A stretch of DNA of 64,000 nt from Chinchilla lanigera (GCF_000276665.1 NW_004955473.1:4700574-4764573), one strand, 5' to 3'. Numbered from the stretch's first letter, positions 32,770-44,909 are shown. Program-made: numbers and translations. Notes: generated by a model not told the origin, from the sequence alone.

Positions 32770-33115
32770 TAATAATAATTGACATTATGGAGTTTTTATC
32801 ATGTACCAAGGGTCATACCAAGAGTTTTTTTATGCTCACAGCTACCCTATAAGACAGGTACCATTATTTTCCCCTTTTGACAGATTAAAAAATGAGGCCA
32901 TAAAAAGTTGACAATAATTTGAGAAGTGACAGAAGTGAGATGTAAACTCAGGTCTGAGCCGGGAATGGCGGCACACACCTGGAATCCTAGCACTCAGAAG
33001 GCTGAGGCTGGAGTTCCAAGCCAGCATGGACTACATGGCAAGACACTGCCTCAAATAAAAAATAAAACATACTCAGGTATGACTTCAGAACTCAGGCTGT
33101 CAACTTCAATACCTT
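32770..33115 (-). repeat. MIR SINE, inverse, interrupted by a B1
   Basis: ACAGCTACCCTATAAGACAG, TTTTGACAGATTAAAAAATG (reverse MIR core). It appears to continue after the B1 with AACTCAGGCTGTCAACTTC. Confidence 0.65.
32955..33062 (+). repeat. B1 SINE, internally shortened
   Basis: GAGCCGGGAATGGCGGCACA ... AGACACTGCCTCAAATAAA. Confidence 0.9.
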
Positions 33116-34027
33116 AACGCCTCTGTTAACTTCAGAAACTTCCTTACTTAAAATAGAAATAATGTAAGAAATGTATATGCATTCCAAAATGTGAATTTTT
33201 CTCCCATTTAGATCTCTGCAGAGTGAGTCTCTTGCAGCCAAACAAGGGAGGTTAAACTTCAAAGTACTTCTTACTTAAAAGGACTATGCTTTCTCTGGTA
33301 AGATGAGTGGTATGTGTAGCTGTGACCTCGGCTTACTCCACATCCTTGTAGAATTTGGGCCCTCTCCATGAACAAATCACTCTTAGGTTTTCTACAGGAC
33401 AACTTTTGCCTTCACGGCTGCTGTCACCACCAGCTAAGCCCATGACCACCTAGGTAAACCTTGTTAAAATGAACTTGTTTTCAAATGGGTGATTTTTAAA
33501 GTTCTATAATAAATGAATAAAAATAGCATTCATGGAAGCAACATTATAAACACACACAACATTCAATACATTTGTATTTTAGTTGCTTTCCTAGAGTTCA
33601 TTTTCTAAATCTGTTATGTAAAAAAAAATCTTATCCTCTCAAAATTGGTCATTTTCCTTATAAATTACCTTGTATTATTTGTAGTCTCTACCACAAAGAC
33701 CAGTGTTTGACAGTCTAGTGTTAAGGTTGAATTTTGATCCCTCTAAAATATCAACTATTCAAGAGGATAGAATCAAGAAATCTAATCATTGGAAGGAAAC
33801 TTCGAAGTTCATTCCAAAATATTTACTATAGACAGTTGTCTACTTTGGTAGAATACTTTTATTTAAGTATACAGCACAAGTCAGCGCACTGTACCATTAG
33901 ATAACTCTGTTAGAAAGTTTTAATTTGTATTGAACTAAAGTGGGCTTTCCATTTTTTACTAATCCCAGAGAGATAACTGGTCTGAATGAAAGAAGACTAT
34001 ATTTCGAGCAAGAACAACTTTTTCTTT
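33116..34027. other. Intergenic DNA, nothing recognised
   Basis: No gene or repeat supported. Confidence 0.5.
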
Positions 34028-34554
34028 AAGTAATTAAGGTGAAATGGACATATACAAAGTTAACCATTTTAAAGTGGACAATTTAGTACATTGACAGCAT
34101 TGTGCCACCATTTTCATCAGCCAATATTTTCCAACCCCGTATCCATTAAGCAATTGCTCCCCATTCCTCCCTCCCCTGGACTGCTGGCAACCACCAATAT
34201 GCTTTCTGTCTATGCATTTAGCTGTTGTGAAAGTCTCATATAAACAATCATACAATATGCAAACTTTTGTGTCTGACTTCACTTATTTTTTGGGGGGGTT
34301 GCACAGGGAATCGAACTCAGGGCCTCATGCTTGCCAGGAATGCACTGTGCCTCTCAGCTACATTCTCGATCCCATTTAGTATGTTTTTGAAGTTCACCTA
34401 AATTGTAACAAGTATCAGTATTTCATTCCTTTTTATGGCTAAATAACATCCCATTGCACTTATGCAGCACAAATTCTCCAACCATTCATCTATTCATGAA
34501 CATCTGGGTTATTTCCAATTTTGGGCTGTTGTGAATAGTTCTGTTGTGAATACA
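34028..34554 (-). mobile_element. Old L1 3' end, inverse, with an ID insertion
   Basis: GTTAACCATTTTAAAGTGGA, CTGGCAACCACCAATATGCT and AACCATTCATCTATTCATGA are the reverse of an old L1 3' end. Confidence 0.8.
34289..34376 (-). repeat. ID-type SINE, inverse
   Basis: GGGAATCGAACTCAGGGCCT ... CTCAGCTACATTCTCGATCC within the old L1. Confidence 0.9.
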
Positions 34555-34948
34555 GATATTCCTCATTTAAAGAACAAGCTCCATACCTGTAACTAGGTCA
34601 TTAAATGACTTGTTTGCTAAATGAGGATTTGTATATCATATGTACATTACAATACTCAGAACAAAGAAATTGTCAAAGCAAACTCCGATTTGATGAATTT
34701 GCTTTTATTTGCATAACTCAAATGCAGTAGTGTAACATATAACAGAACATAAAACTATAGTACTGTACAGTATAATCAGCAAAAATTACAGTATTCTATA
34801 GACATGGTCTACAAAAAAAGACATTAAGGCTCTACTATCAAGATGTACAAAATTTTACAAAAAAAACGGGTCATAAGTCTCAACAGCATGCCTCAATTGT
34901 AAGTCCAAAATCATTAAACAGGTAGGTCATTAAAGGAGGAATATGTGT
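34555..34948. mobile_element. Tigger-like DNA transposon (terminal inverted repeats)
   Basis: ATATTCCTCATTTAAAG near 34557 and CATTAAAGGAGGAATAT near 34927-34943 are inverted repeats. The inner parts (GTAACTAGGTCATTAAATGA and AAACAGGTAGGTCATTAAAG) also pair. No transposase. Confidence 0.6.
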
Positions 34949-35024
34949 ATGCATATACAAGCATTTGATTGAGTACCAGTGTTATGTCCTTGGAGTTACG
35001 TATACTTCGGAGTGGAATTGCCCA

Positions 35025-36095
35025 AAGATATATTTGAAGCCAAATTTCCTCACTTTGTAGCTATGTGACTGTGCTGGTTTGGGACTTATTTGCAAGGTAA
35101 CACAATATAATACAGGACACATATTTTGTAAGGTTATTTATAATAGTCACCCAAAGAATGATATACAGAAGAGTGCAGGAAATCTGTCCACACACAGACC
35201 AAGGAATCCATCCGAGGGCCTGGATCCCACAGGAATGTCCTGCATGAGTCTATCTGAATACCTAGAGCTCATAATAATACCTCCCACAAATCCAGCTGGA
35301 GGCCCAGAGCTTACAACAACGTCTCATGCAGGCCTGTTTCACAGATCCGCGCTAGGAAGGCCCAAAGTTCAGTGGTGGAATCTAGGAAGTCTGTGCCAGC
35401 AGGATGAAGGATCTGTGCTAGCAGGCTGAGGGATCTGCACTGGAGCCAGGAAGCGACGCTCAGAAGAACCAGAGCTGCCCCGAAAGGTACCACAGCCATC
35501 CTCAGCAACAGTGAGGTCCTGAGCTCCTCTGATGATCAAGATGGCCGAGTTCCCATCAGGGAAGCTAACGCAGCAAGCTTCTCTAGGAGACCAGCAGTGC
35601 ACCAACTTCCCCTCTGGAGCCAGGAAGCGATGCTCAGAGTGAGGACCAGAGCTCCCCTAAAGTGAACCAAAACCATTCTCAGTGCCAACAAGGTCCCGAG
35701 CTCCTCGCAGGATGAAAACAGCCAAGTTCATCAGGAAAGCCAGCATGATGAGCTCCTCCAAAACAACCAACAGCTCCTTACAGCTTCTACCAGCTCCAAC
35801 AGCCTTTCTCCACTCCCAGCAGCCTCTTTTGTTCCCAAAAGTCTCTCTTCTTCTCCAGGTCTGCTTCTTATGCTGCTGGCAACAGTTCCCAGGTGGGCCT
35901 CCCACACCCAGCACCGTGCTTACTCAGTTCAGCTGGGGTTATAAGTTGACCGCCAATTATCAATCCACTACAGTGACTTTGTATAAAGTGCTTAGTTTTT
36001 CTGAGCATCAGTTTCATAATCTGAAGACTAAATATTCTAGTCTTTCTGGCAGAGTTAAGAGATTAGCATATACTTAATAAATGTTAATTGCCTTC
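35025..36095 (+). repeat. MIR SINE split by a solo LTR
   Basis: Left part ends TTTGTAGCTATGTGAC. After the LTR it resumes GTGACTTTGTATAAAGTGCT ... ATACTTAATAAATGTTAATT. GTGAC is duplicated by the insertion. Confidence 0.75.
35070..35972. mobile_element. Solo LTR, 903 bp, with internal tandem repeat
   Basis: Begins TGTGCTGGTTTGGG and ends CAATCCACTACA. It is flanked by the 5-base target duplication GTGAC (35065-35069, 35973-35977). Two diverged ~175-bp units start at 35437 and 35612 (both CTGGAGCCAGGAAGCGA, C or T, GCTCAG). No internal retroviral genes, so solo. Orientation is not settled. A 5-bp duplication is common for ERVL/class III and some class I elements. Confidence 0.8.
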
Positions 36096-37114
36096 TTTTC
36101 TTCTTTCTCCCCTTAACAGGCCTTCTGTAGATCATCCATCCCAGTAATGTTTTCTTCCACAGGCTTGATATCCCCTCAACCTGTCTTCATAGTGCATACT
36201 TTCCACACATCCCACCATCTTAGTTACTCTGCTCCAAGATGTCAGGTTTGCACTGTGGACACCATCTCTGTACTTATCTGAGAACTTATTTCTGATTTGA
36301 TTTTTTTAGAGCCTCATTCAAATGCTTTGTTGTTACCACTGCAGAGGGGCCAGGTGGGTGCTTTGACATTGTTCCATCTCATTGTCCCCTGGGTTTGCCT
36401 TTGGTGAACTGGATGTCTGGAGTTCATCTTATTTAAGTGTTTTCTCATTTTCTTTTCTTTTTATTACTTTAATTCCTGGAATGATGCTTATAAACTGCCT
36501 ACGATGAGTTACTTTATTGCGAGTATTTAGAACCCTTAGGAAATGACTACTTCTCAGAGGTGTCTTCCAGGTGTAGTTGGTTTTTGGGTTTTGAGTCTGT
36601 TGCAAGATCCTACCTCTTCAATTTGTTGGGGATGAGAAGTTGCTGCCTGCTTGGCCCAGCTCCTGGTTCCTTGGCACTGGCCCACAGTATTTTCTATGAC
36701 CCTTAGGCAATCTCAGTCTTGGAATACCAGAAAGAATAGCTCGTTAGAACAATTATATCACTTTGGCTAAAGTGGTTCAATCAGCAATAACAATATCATC
36801 GAACACAGCCTAGAAAATGACAAACCCTAGCTAGTGTAGTCCTTCATTTCCACTGTTCCCCTCCACTGCTGCATCTGTCCATGGAGGCCTCTGGTGTTGC
36901 CAGTCACCGGATGTCCTGCTCCTAGATGTCAAGGGGCAAAAACTTTCTCTCTACCATTTTAGGGCCTGTGGCTAAAGAGGAGAGTACCTGTGAATCACAT
37001 TTTAAATAGAAAAAATTTAACAGGAGAAAAGACACTTTTAATTAATATTTATATGCATAGGAGTTCACAGAAAAGTAAAATTCAAAAAGGTGGATTATAT
37101 GCTATTTATATTAG
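36096..37114. other. Intergenic DNA, nothing recognised
   Basis: Moderate-GC sequence, apparently single copy. Confidence 0.5.
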
Positions 37115-37575
37115 ATGTCTATCACTGTAACAAAATAGCTGAGAAAAACAACTGGAACAACATATATTTTGATTCATAGATTCAGAGGTTTCAGTTAGTG
37201 GTTTCTTGGCCAGGTTGATTTGGGGCCTGTAGTGAAGCAGTATATCATAGCAAAAGCACATGACAGAGGAAATTTGCAAACTTCATGGTGGCCACAAAGC
37301 AAAGCGAACACTCACTTTTATAACAAAACCTAGCTCTCCAAACCCATTAAGTTTTGAATCCATAAATGGGTTAATCTATTCATGAGGTTAGAATCCTCAT
37401 GATTGAACCGACTCTTCAAAAAATGACCTGTTATAGGTCATTTTAGATCCAAACCATAGGGGCTGGGGATTTAGCTCAGTGGCACATCGCCTGCCTGGCA
37501 AGTGCAAGGTGGTGAGTTCAATTCCCAGTACCAAAAACAAAACAAAAATGAAAAGATCCAAACCATAATACCTTT
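37115..37575 (-). mobile_element. MaLR-like LTR repeat (family A or a relative), inverse, with an ID insertion
   Basis: CACTGTAACAAAATAGCTGA, GATTCAGAGGTTTCAGTTAG and GATCCAAACCATAATACC resemble the 6602 and 10697 copies. Confidence 0.6.
37459..37553 (+). repeat. Young ID-type SINE
   Basis: GGGGCTGGGGATTTAGCTCA ... GTTCAATTCCCAGTACC. Target duplication AGATCCAAACCATA at 37445-37458 and 37554-37567. Confidence 0.96.
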
Positions 37576-38019
37576 TTTAAAAAGGGAAAAAGGTTTCAGG
37601 TTCAAGGGATGAAAAACTGGGAAGGTGAAGAAGAAATATAGGGAGAGAACTAATGGAAGGGCAGGCTATTTTAGTATGAAGTGTTTATGTAAATTTATGT
37701 TCATGTCCATTCCCCATCTTCCATGGTGAGAATTGCTCTCCTCTTCCTGCTATGAGGAGGAAGGGCTTCCTCAAAGGAAAATTTATGCCCTGCTTTTTTT
37801 AGATATGTGAGAGAAGAGTAGGGAACTTTTTCTGCTTCAATTGATACTCAATTGCATTTAACTCAAAATAATACTTCATCAAAGTGCCATATTTTGGAGT
37901 GGCATATTCTAATTTCCTTAAAAATCAAACGCCCTACTTGTGGAAATTGAGGTTCTGTTCAGTGTCCAGGACTAGTTATTAAACTTAAACTGTGGTTTTC
38001 ATTTGAAAATTTAGAATTT

Positions 38020-38372
38020 TAAAATTTTCATTAAAGAAATTATTAAAAGTATGCAACAACAAGCTCCAGGCAGGGAGAAGAAATTTTTAATCTCTGTACT
38101 CCATAAAATCACATATCCAGTATATATAATGAACTTCTGAATCTCAATAATAATGAGATGGGCAACACAATTTTGCAGTGAGAGAAATATTTCAAAGGTA
38201 GTTGAAAGAGGATTATATTCAAATACCCAATATGAAAAAATGTTCATTATTAGTCATCAAGAAAATTAAAATCATATGCACCCAGCACCACCAGAGTGAA
38301 AAGGATTAACAATACAAAGAGGAGGGAAGTGAAGCATCTCAAATTCTCACATATTGCTGATAAAAGTATATA
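38020..38372 (+). mobile_element. Old L1 ORF2 fragment
   Basis: TTCATTATTAGTCATCAAGA, CACCAGAGTGAAAAGGATTA and CAAATTCTCACATATTGCTG are L1-like. No frame. Confidence 0.65.
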
Positions 38373-39215
38373 TTACATTTCTCTTGCTGTGTTTAAAAAT
38401 TGCCACAGATTCAACAGCTTAGAACTGTAAAGAATGACTCGAGGCAGAGACTACACAACAGGGTTTTGTGAAAGCAATGAGGCATACAATTTAATACTTA
38501 GGTGCAGGCAGGCAGTGGGCAAAAGGACCATCTACAGATGGAACAAAGACAGGCGCACTTCCTTATAGGGCTTGAAAGAAGGCAAGGGACATTAGGTGGG
38601 AAGCCCTTAGTAAACATCAGTGGTCAAAGTTCTCTAAATGTCCCGTGCCTCAGTGGGCAAAGTCCTCTAGGAATCAAGTGTAAATGTTTGTGTATCTTCA
38701 GATGTCCCAGCGCTTGGAAGATTCCATGCTCTATCTTATCTTTTTTACAACATCCTGTGTTTACTGAGGGCAGCCGCAGTGCTGAGCTGGGTCTTGCACT
38801 GATAACAATGCTGCTGCTGACAAACAGACTGAGCACTGGAAGAGTCATGCCTGAATACAGTCTGACAAGAATGACACACATCTACTGTCTCAAGGGTTTT
38901 TGTAGGTCAGGAGTCCAGTCATCGCTTCACTGTGTTCTGGGGTCTCACAAGGCTGCAAATCAAGGTATCAACCAGATTGTTTTTATCGTGAGCCTTGACT
39001 GGGGAAATAGCTTCTTCCAAGCTCACTCGAATGTTACAGAATTGACTTTCTTGCAGCTGTAGCCCTGAGGCTTCAGTTTCTTGCTGGCTGTGGGCCAGAG
39101 GCCACTCTCAGCTCCCAAGGCTGTCCGCGGCTTCCTGCAAAGTGGCCCTGTCCATAGGCAGCTCACAACATGGCCACTTGCTTCTTCCAGGAAGAAGAGT
39201 GATGGTTTAAGATGG
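38373..39215 (-). mobile_element. Old LTR or MLT1-like repeat, inverse, split by a younger LTR
   Basis: Left CTCTTGCTGTGTTTAAAAAT and right GTAGGTCAGGAGTCCAGTCA, GGGTCTCACAAGGCTGCAAA, CATAGGCAGCTCACAACATG. The family is not certain. Confidence 0.5.
38435..38867 (-). mobile_element. Solo LTR, 433 bp, inverse
   Basis: On the plus strand it runs from TGACTCGAGGCAGAG to CAGTCTGACA (TG...CA). A 4-base target duplication AGAA (38431-38434, 38868-38871) fits a gammaretrovirus-type (class I) integration. An ATTAAA signal is present on the minus strand near 38490. The 186-codon plus-strand frame crossing it is chance. Confidence 0.7.
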
Positions 39216-39539
39216 GGTTTAATCAACACAGAGAAGAGACTATTACTTTCTGTGATGAAGATTATACCTAAATTTCAAAATTATAATAGATCTCTTTTTT
39301 CTGACTATAAAAAGGCACAGTCATTATAAAACAAACTATACACAAAAGTAAAAAGAAAGAAAATGCAAATTACCTGAAATCCAAACATCTAAAAACTACC
39401 ATTCTTGGCAGTCTTCAGAGCCTCCTTCTAGTCTTCACCGTGCACATACACAAGCTAATGCTACAGTTCTTGTAATGTCTGTTCCAGTCACATTCTCCTG
39501 TGGGGTGGAGTCAGTAGCCCAGCTATTCTAATTCATGGT

Positions 39540-39702
39540 TTAATTTTTTTTTTTTTTGTCTTTTTGGGACAGGGTCTCACTATGCAGTTCAGTCTGGCCT
39601 TGAGCTCACTTTATATCCCAGACTGGTCTCAAACTCCCAAGGATCCTCCTGCCTCAGCCTCCCAAGTGCTGGGATTACAGGTGTGTGCCACCACACCTGG
39701 CT
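39540..39702 (-). repeat. B1 SINE, inverse
   Basis: TTTTTGTCTTTTTGGGACAG ... TGCCACCACACCTGGCT. Target duplication CTAATTCATGGT at 39528-39539 and 39703-39714. Confidence 0.96.
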
Positions 39703-39714
39703 CTAATTCATGGT

Positions 39715-40999
39715 CCTACTACATTGCGAAATGAATTTTATGGTCTTTTGTTCATAGTAATACTGTCTCCTGATTTTAAAAGTTATGAAACTATGGAAGG
39801 GCAGAAAAATACAAAAGAAAAAAATTCAAGCGAAGAGATGAAAACAAAACAAAGCAAAAGCACAATATATCACCTCTACTACCTGGATATCAGCCTTAAC
39901 ATTTTTAATTTAAATGTATCTTCTTATCTTTAACATTTCATGTCTTTCCTTCCAGTCTTTCTGTGTCTCTTATAATGGTACAAATATAGAATAAACCTTA
40001 TTTTACCTGCGGCCTCTTCAAAGGCCTCGCTTCCTCCTCCACCCACTCCCTCCTGCCCCTGGACTCCACCATCTTCCTTTCCATTTATCTTTCCTATCAG
40101 CTTCATGTTCTTCTCAGGGAATCAAACCAAAGAAACAAAAAGAAAGAAACTCTTCCAACCTTTTGTACCCTCCAGACACCACATGATCTCCCTCCATTCA
40201 CAGTCCTTTCTAAATTTTAATTTTTTTAATTTAACCCAGTGTATCCAAAATATTATCATTTCAGCATGTAATCAATATAAAGTTAATGAGATTGTTTAGC
40301 CTCTTATACTGTATTTTCATGTATTTTATACTCCTGGCACATCTCAATTCAGAATAGATATGTTTCAAGTGCTCAATAGCCACACGTGGTGAGGGGCCAT
40401 CATAGCAAGCATGATAATAAATTGGCCATTAGTATAATTTAAAGCTCCTTTCAAATGACAAATGTCATCTTGGAATAAGAAAATATTTAAGCTATGGCAC
40501 AGAAATCACAAACTTTAAAAGCAAAACAAATGCTCTAGGTCCACTAATGGATTATCACACAACTTCTCCAACATCTCTCCTGAAGAATTACCTAGCTCCC
40601 TGCTATTCACATGTTCCAGCTAGCAGAAACAGCATCCACTGCAACTTGTTACAAATGCATATTCCCAGGCCCAGCTAGGACCTATTTAAATCCGAATCGA
40701 CATTTTCCCCATATACCTAGGAGAGTTTGTTATGGGTTTTTTTTTTTTTCTTTTGGCACATGAAACTGTCCTGTCTCCTCTTAAACACTTCCAGTAGCAA
40801 ATAACTCATTATCTCCTCTCCAAGGAAGACTAATCCATCTGTAAAGAGTCATAAATTATTAGAGAAGCGTTTATCCTTTCTTTCTTAAATTTTCTGTATA
40901 AGCCCAGCACTGTGCCAAACACTCCACTCAACTTGTTTCATTTCAGCCCAGCACTCTATGAGATCGACACAAATTCTGGCTCCTTATTTTTTGCAGTCA
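39715..40999. other. Intergenic DNA, nothing firm
   Basis: A weak MIR-like inverse fragment may lie at 40895-40985. The rest is not recognised. Confidence 0.45.
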
Positions 41000-41290
41000 T
41001 GGTTGTTTTGTGGTAAAATATACATTGCATAAAATTGACCATTATAAAACCATTTTAAGTGCACAATTCAGTTACATTAGATACTGTATATTCACAATGT
41101 TTGCAACCATCACCCCTATTCATATCCAGAACTTTTTCATCACATCAAACAGAAACCCAGTAAATAATCACTTCCCTTCTCCCCTTCCAGTTTCTGGAAA
41201 CCACTGTTTTTCTTTCAGTGGGTATGAATGTGGCTATTCTAAGTACCTCAAATAAGTATAATCATGTAACATTTGACCTTTTATGTCTGG
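41000..41290 (-). mobile_element. Old L1 3' end, inverse
   Basis: ATTGACCATTATAAAACCAT, GTGCACAATTCAGTTACATT and GTTTCTGGAAACCACTGTTT, the same old L1 type as 34028. Confidence 0.8.
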
Positions 41291-41800
41291 CATTCAAAAC
41301 ACATTTAAACCAAGCACAATGAAAACAGAAAAAAGAAAAGAAAAGCTAGTTCTTGGAGAATGTCAATAAAATAGATAAACCCATAGGCAGATTGATCAGG
41401 GGATAAAGGCATGAATAACCAGTATCAGGAGCAACACAGGGACCTTAATTATAGATCCTACAGATACTGTGGGAGGTAAACTCTGATCCCAGTCTCCTGA
41501 TATTTGTGCCCTGTATAATCCTCTTCCCCTTGAGTGTAGATTGATCTCATGACTTGCTTTTAACCAATGCAGTACAGAAAAGGTAGTGAATTATCATGTC
41601 TGTGATTAGGATAATGACAACCATCTTGCTTCAATGTCTATATTTGCTGGATTTAATGAAGCAAACATTACCTTGATACCAAAATCAGACAGATATCACA
41701 CAGAAAACTACAGAGCAATGCCCCTGAAGAAGTTAAATTTAAAACCTAACAAAATTTTAGCAAGTTGAATCTAATCATACATATTTAAAAATATAAGCTG

Positions 41801-41930
41801 AGGGGGCTGGGGATTTAGCTTAGCGGCAAAGCGCCTGCCTGGCAAGCGCAAGGTCGTGAGTTCGGTTCCTGGTACCGGAGAAAAACCAAGAAAAAAAAAC
41901 AAAAACAAAAGAAATAAAAATAAAAATAAA
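41801..41930 (+). repeat. Young ID-type SINE
   Basis: GGGGCTGGGGATTTAGCTTA ... GTTCGGTTCCTGGTACCGG, long A-rich tail. Confidence 0.94.
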
Positions 41931-41937
41931 AATATAA

Positions 41938-42085
41938 GCCGAGAGTGGGGGCACAGGCCTGTAATCCTAGCACTTAGGAAGTTGAGGCAGGAGGATCCCT
42001 GAGACTTCGAGGCCGGGCTACAAAGTGAATTCAAGGCCAGCCTAAACTGCATAGTGAAACCCTGTCTCAAAAAGACAACAAAAAA
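41938..42085 (+). repeat. B1 SINE
   Basis: GCCGAGAGTGGGGGCACAGG ... GAAACCCTGTCTCAAAAAGA. Confidence 0.92.
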
Positions 42086-42323
42086 CCCAAAAACATATTT
42101 AAAAAGACAACTTATCATGATTACAAGGATTTTGAGGAATATAAAATAGGTTTAAAATCAAAGTGTGTTACTGCAATTCACTAGGGAAAACCATATAATC
42201 ATCTAAAGACACAGAGAAACATTTGACAAAATGCATCATTCATACTTGATTAAATCTCATAGCAAATGAGAAATAGAAGACATCTTCCTCAATGTGAGGG
42301 GTTACTTCAAAAGACCTACAGCT

Positions 42324-42491
42324 GTCAGGCATGGTGGCACTTGTCTGTAATCCCAGTACTCGGGAGGCTGAGGCAGGAGGATCACTGTGAATTCGAGGCT
42401 GGTCTGAGCTGCACAGTGAACTCAAGGCCAGCCTGAACTACTACACAGTGAGATCCTGTCTCAAAAACAAGAACAAAAACAAAAACAAAAT
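42324..42491 (+). repeat. B1 SINE
   Basis: GTCAGGCATGGTGGCACTTG ... GAGATCCTGTCTCAAAAACA. Target duplication CTACAGCT at 42316-42323 and 42492-42499. Confidence 0.96.
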
Positions 42492-43300
42492 CTACAGCTA
42501 ACATCACACTTACTAATGAGAGACTGAACGCTTTTCCCGTAACTTCAAAAACAAGGCAAGACTATCCACTCTTAACCACTCACATGCATTCAGCAGCATT
42601 ATACTGAGTAAAAAACCTGGAGCCAGTGAAATCAGGCAAGAAAAAAGGCATGCAGATTGTAAAGGAAAATATTAGTCCCCCATTACTCATGAATGACGTG
42701 TCCCAACAGAAAACCTACACTGTACCACAAAAACTACAACTAATAAGTGAGTTTAATAAGGTTACAAGATATGGAATCAAGAGACAAGAATCAATTGTAT
42801 TTTTATATATTCATCATGAATAGAGGGATTTTAAATTTTTCACATATTTAAAACAGCATAAAATATAAAATATTTAATGATAAATTTGATGAAAAATGCA
42901 CAATATTTATACATTGAAAATTACAAAGGATTTATTAAGAGAAAATAGAAATACTGTACTTATGATTTGACAGATTCAGTAAGATGACAATGTCAGTTCT
43001 TCTCAAAATGATCAATGGGATCAACAGAACATCAACTAAACTCCCAGGAGGCTTTCTTATAGAAACTGAAAACTGATTCTAAATTTCTTGCAAAAGAATA
43101 AAGAATGGACAAAAAAATTTGAAAAAGAATAACAAAGTCAGAGGACTTACACCAAATGATTTCAAGATTTATTTATAAAGTTACACTTTTCAAGATAGGG
43201 CAATATTGCCAGAAGCATAGATGCATAGATTAATGGAAGAGAATAGAGGGTTTAGAATTGTGGCTGTTTTTTGACTGAGATAGTAAGGCAATTCAATGAA

Positions 43301-43984
43301 TCTGTTTAATTTTGCTTAACCTAGTAACACTGTATACAAATATATTTAACCGTAGAGATCTTTATTTGGACATTAGTGATATTCTATGCCCTGAGAGTAT
43401 AATTCATTTGACCAAGATCATTCCTGTAATGGGAGATATTTTCATACATAAAAATATGCTCCTTGTATCACACAACAGATTATCATTTTTATTGGTATGA
43501 ATTAAACCTTGAAGGTTTCATAAGGAAATATTGCTTCTGTTTCTGTGCTTTCACTATTTTCTGGTCCATCTCTATTATAGGACTTACTCTATAGTAAGTA
43601 ATCTGCCTTTCCCATGATATTTAGCACTTCCTCTGCCTAGAGGATGTGAGCTGGTTATTTTTGTTTTGCCCAGCTAGTTCCGGTGATTAGAATATGCTGG
43701 AATTTTAGTAAATGTTTCATGAATGAAATGGGTTGTGGGGGATGATTTCCAAGGGAACATCTCCAGAACAAGAGTGCAAACATCCAAAAGTATAGGACTC
43801 CACAAGGGCAAGAGCGGAAGTATTAAGGGAGGAAGTCAGGTTGGTGGAAGATAAAGAATATTTTCACAATAATGAATCAGGGAAGTAGATACAGTGAGAT
43901 ATATTCATCGTGACAGAGAAGATTTCTAGTTCAGTACAGCTGGTTATTGCATAGTCACTAAATAATTGTGTACATTAAGAAACA
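43301..43984. other. Intergenic DNA, nothing recognised
   Basis: No feature supported. Confidence 0.5.
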
Positions 43985-43987
43985 AGT

Positions 43988-44078
43988 ATAGGGCTGGGGA
44001 TTTAGCTCAGTGGCACAGTGCCTGCCTGGCAAGCATGAGGTCCTAAGTTCGAGTTCCAATATAAAAAAAAAAAACCAA
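43988..44078 (+). repeat. ID-type SINE
   Basis: GTATAGGGCTGGGGATTTAG ... AAGTTCGAGTTCCAATAT, A-tail. Confidence 0.93.
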
Positions 44079-44210
44079 CCGAGTATATGCTGTGTTCTAT
44101 ACCAAAAGCATATTATGACATAATAGCCATATTAAAATAATTATTGCCATTTAACAGCACTGGGCATATAGGTTTAAGTATCAGTTGAATATGTTCAATG
44201 AAATAATTTC

Positions 44211-44330
44211 ATTCATTCATTCATTCATTCATTCATTGAGAGACAAGGTTTCCTAGGCTGGTCTCCAATTCCAGGGCTCAAGTGATCCTCCTGTCTCAGC
44301 ATCCCAAGTAGCTGAGACTTTAGGTTGGGA
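44211..44330 (-). repeat. (ATTC)n and B1 fragment, inverse
   Basis: ATTC tetranucleotide at 44211-44238, then GAGACAAGGTTTCCTAGGCT ... CAAGTAGCTGAGACTTTAGG. Confidence 0.8.
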
Positions 44331-44342
44331 AATCACTTCACA

Positions 44343-44475
44343 ATTAATGTTCTTGGGCTAGGGATATAGCTCAGAGGCACAAGTGCCTGCCTGGCAAGCT
44401 TAAGGTCCTGAGTTCAATTTCCGGTACAAAAAAATAAAATTATATATATATACACACACACACATATACATATAT
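44343..44475 (+). repeat. ID-type SINE with (TA)(CA)n tail
   Basis: GGGCTAGGGATATAGCTCAG ... GTTCAATTTCCGGTAC, then TATATATACACACACACAC at 44440-44475. Confidence 0.9.
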
Positions 44476-44734
44476 AGTTCTCAAAAATGTTAGAATAAAA
44501 GAAAAGTATGTCACAAAAGAAACTAACATTTATTGATTTTGACATACATAATCTCATTTAGATTTCATACCTACCATGTTAGGTAAATATCACTGTTCCT
44601 TTTAAAGATTTCAGAAACTGAAGCATCCTCTCCACTAATAGTCTGCATTCTGTCAGAACATAGATTGCCCAAATGTTCTCCCAGTAATTTCCAAATCCTA
44701 AAAAATGTTTGATACAGTGATTCCAATTTTTTGT

Positions 44735-44865
44735 TTGTTTGTTTTTCCGGTATCAAGAATTGAACACACACACACACACACACACACAAAAAAAAGAATT
44801 GAACACACAACCTCGTGCTTGCGGGGAACGCGCTGTACCGCTGAGCTAAATCCCCGTCCCAATGA
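44735..44865 (-). repeat. ID-type SINE, inverse, expanded by (CA)n
   Basis: CCGGTATCAAGAATTGAAC, a (CA)n tract (44763-44788), then AAGAATTGAACACACAACCT is repeated and the element continues to CCGCTGAGCTAAATCCCCGT. Confidence 0.88.
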
Positions 44866-44909
44866 TTCCCAGTTTTAAAGTGTTTTATTTTCCTAACTTG
44901 CAGAGGCTC

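Larger units (their letters stand above)
41330..43300 (+). mobile_element. L1 ORF2, long decayed copy with SINE insertions
   Basis: Continuous L1 ORF2 nucleotide similarity, for example AAACCCATAGGCAGATTGAT, CCTTGATACCAAAATCAGAC and CAACTAAACTCCCAGGAGGC. It is broken by an unnamed old repeat (41466-41640), an ID, two B1s and many point changes. Confidence 0.8.

Noticed and set aside
38502..39062. 186-codon plus-strand open frame
   Set aside because: It crosses the boundary between a solo LTR and an older repeat, with composition unlike a protein.
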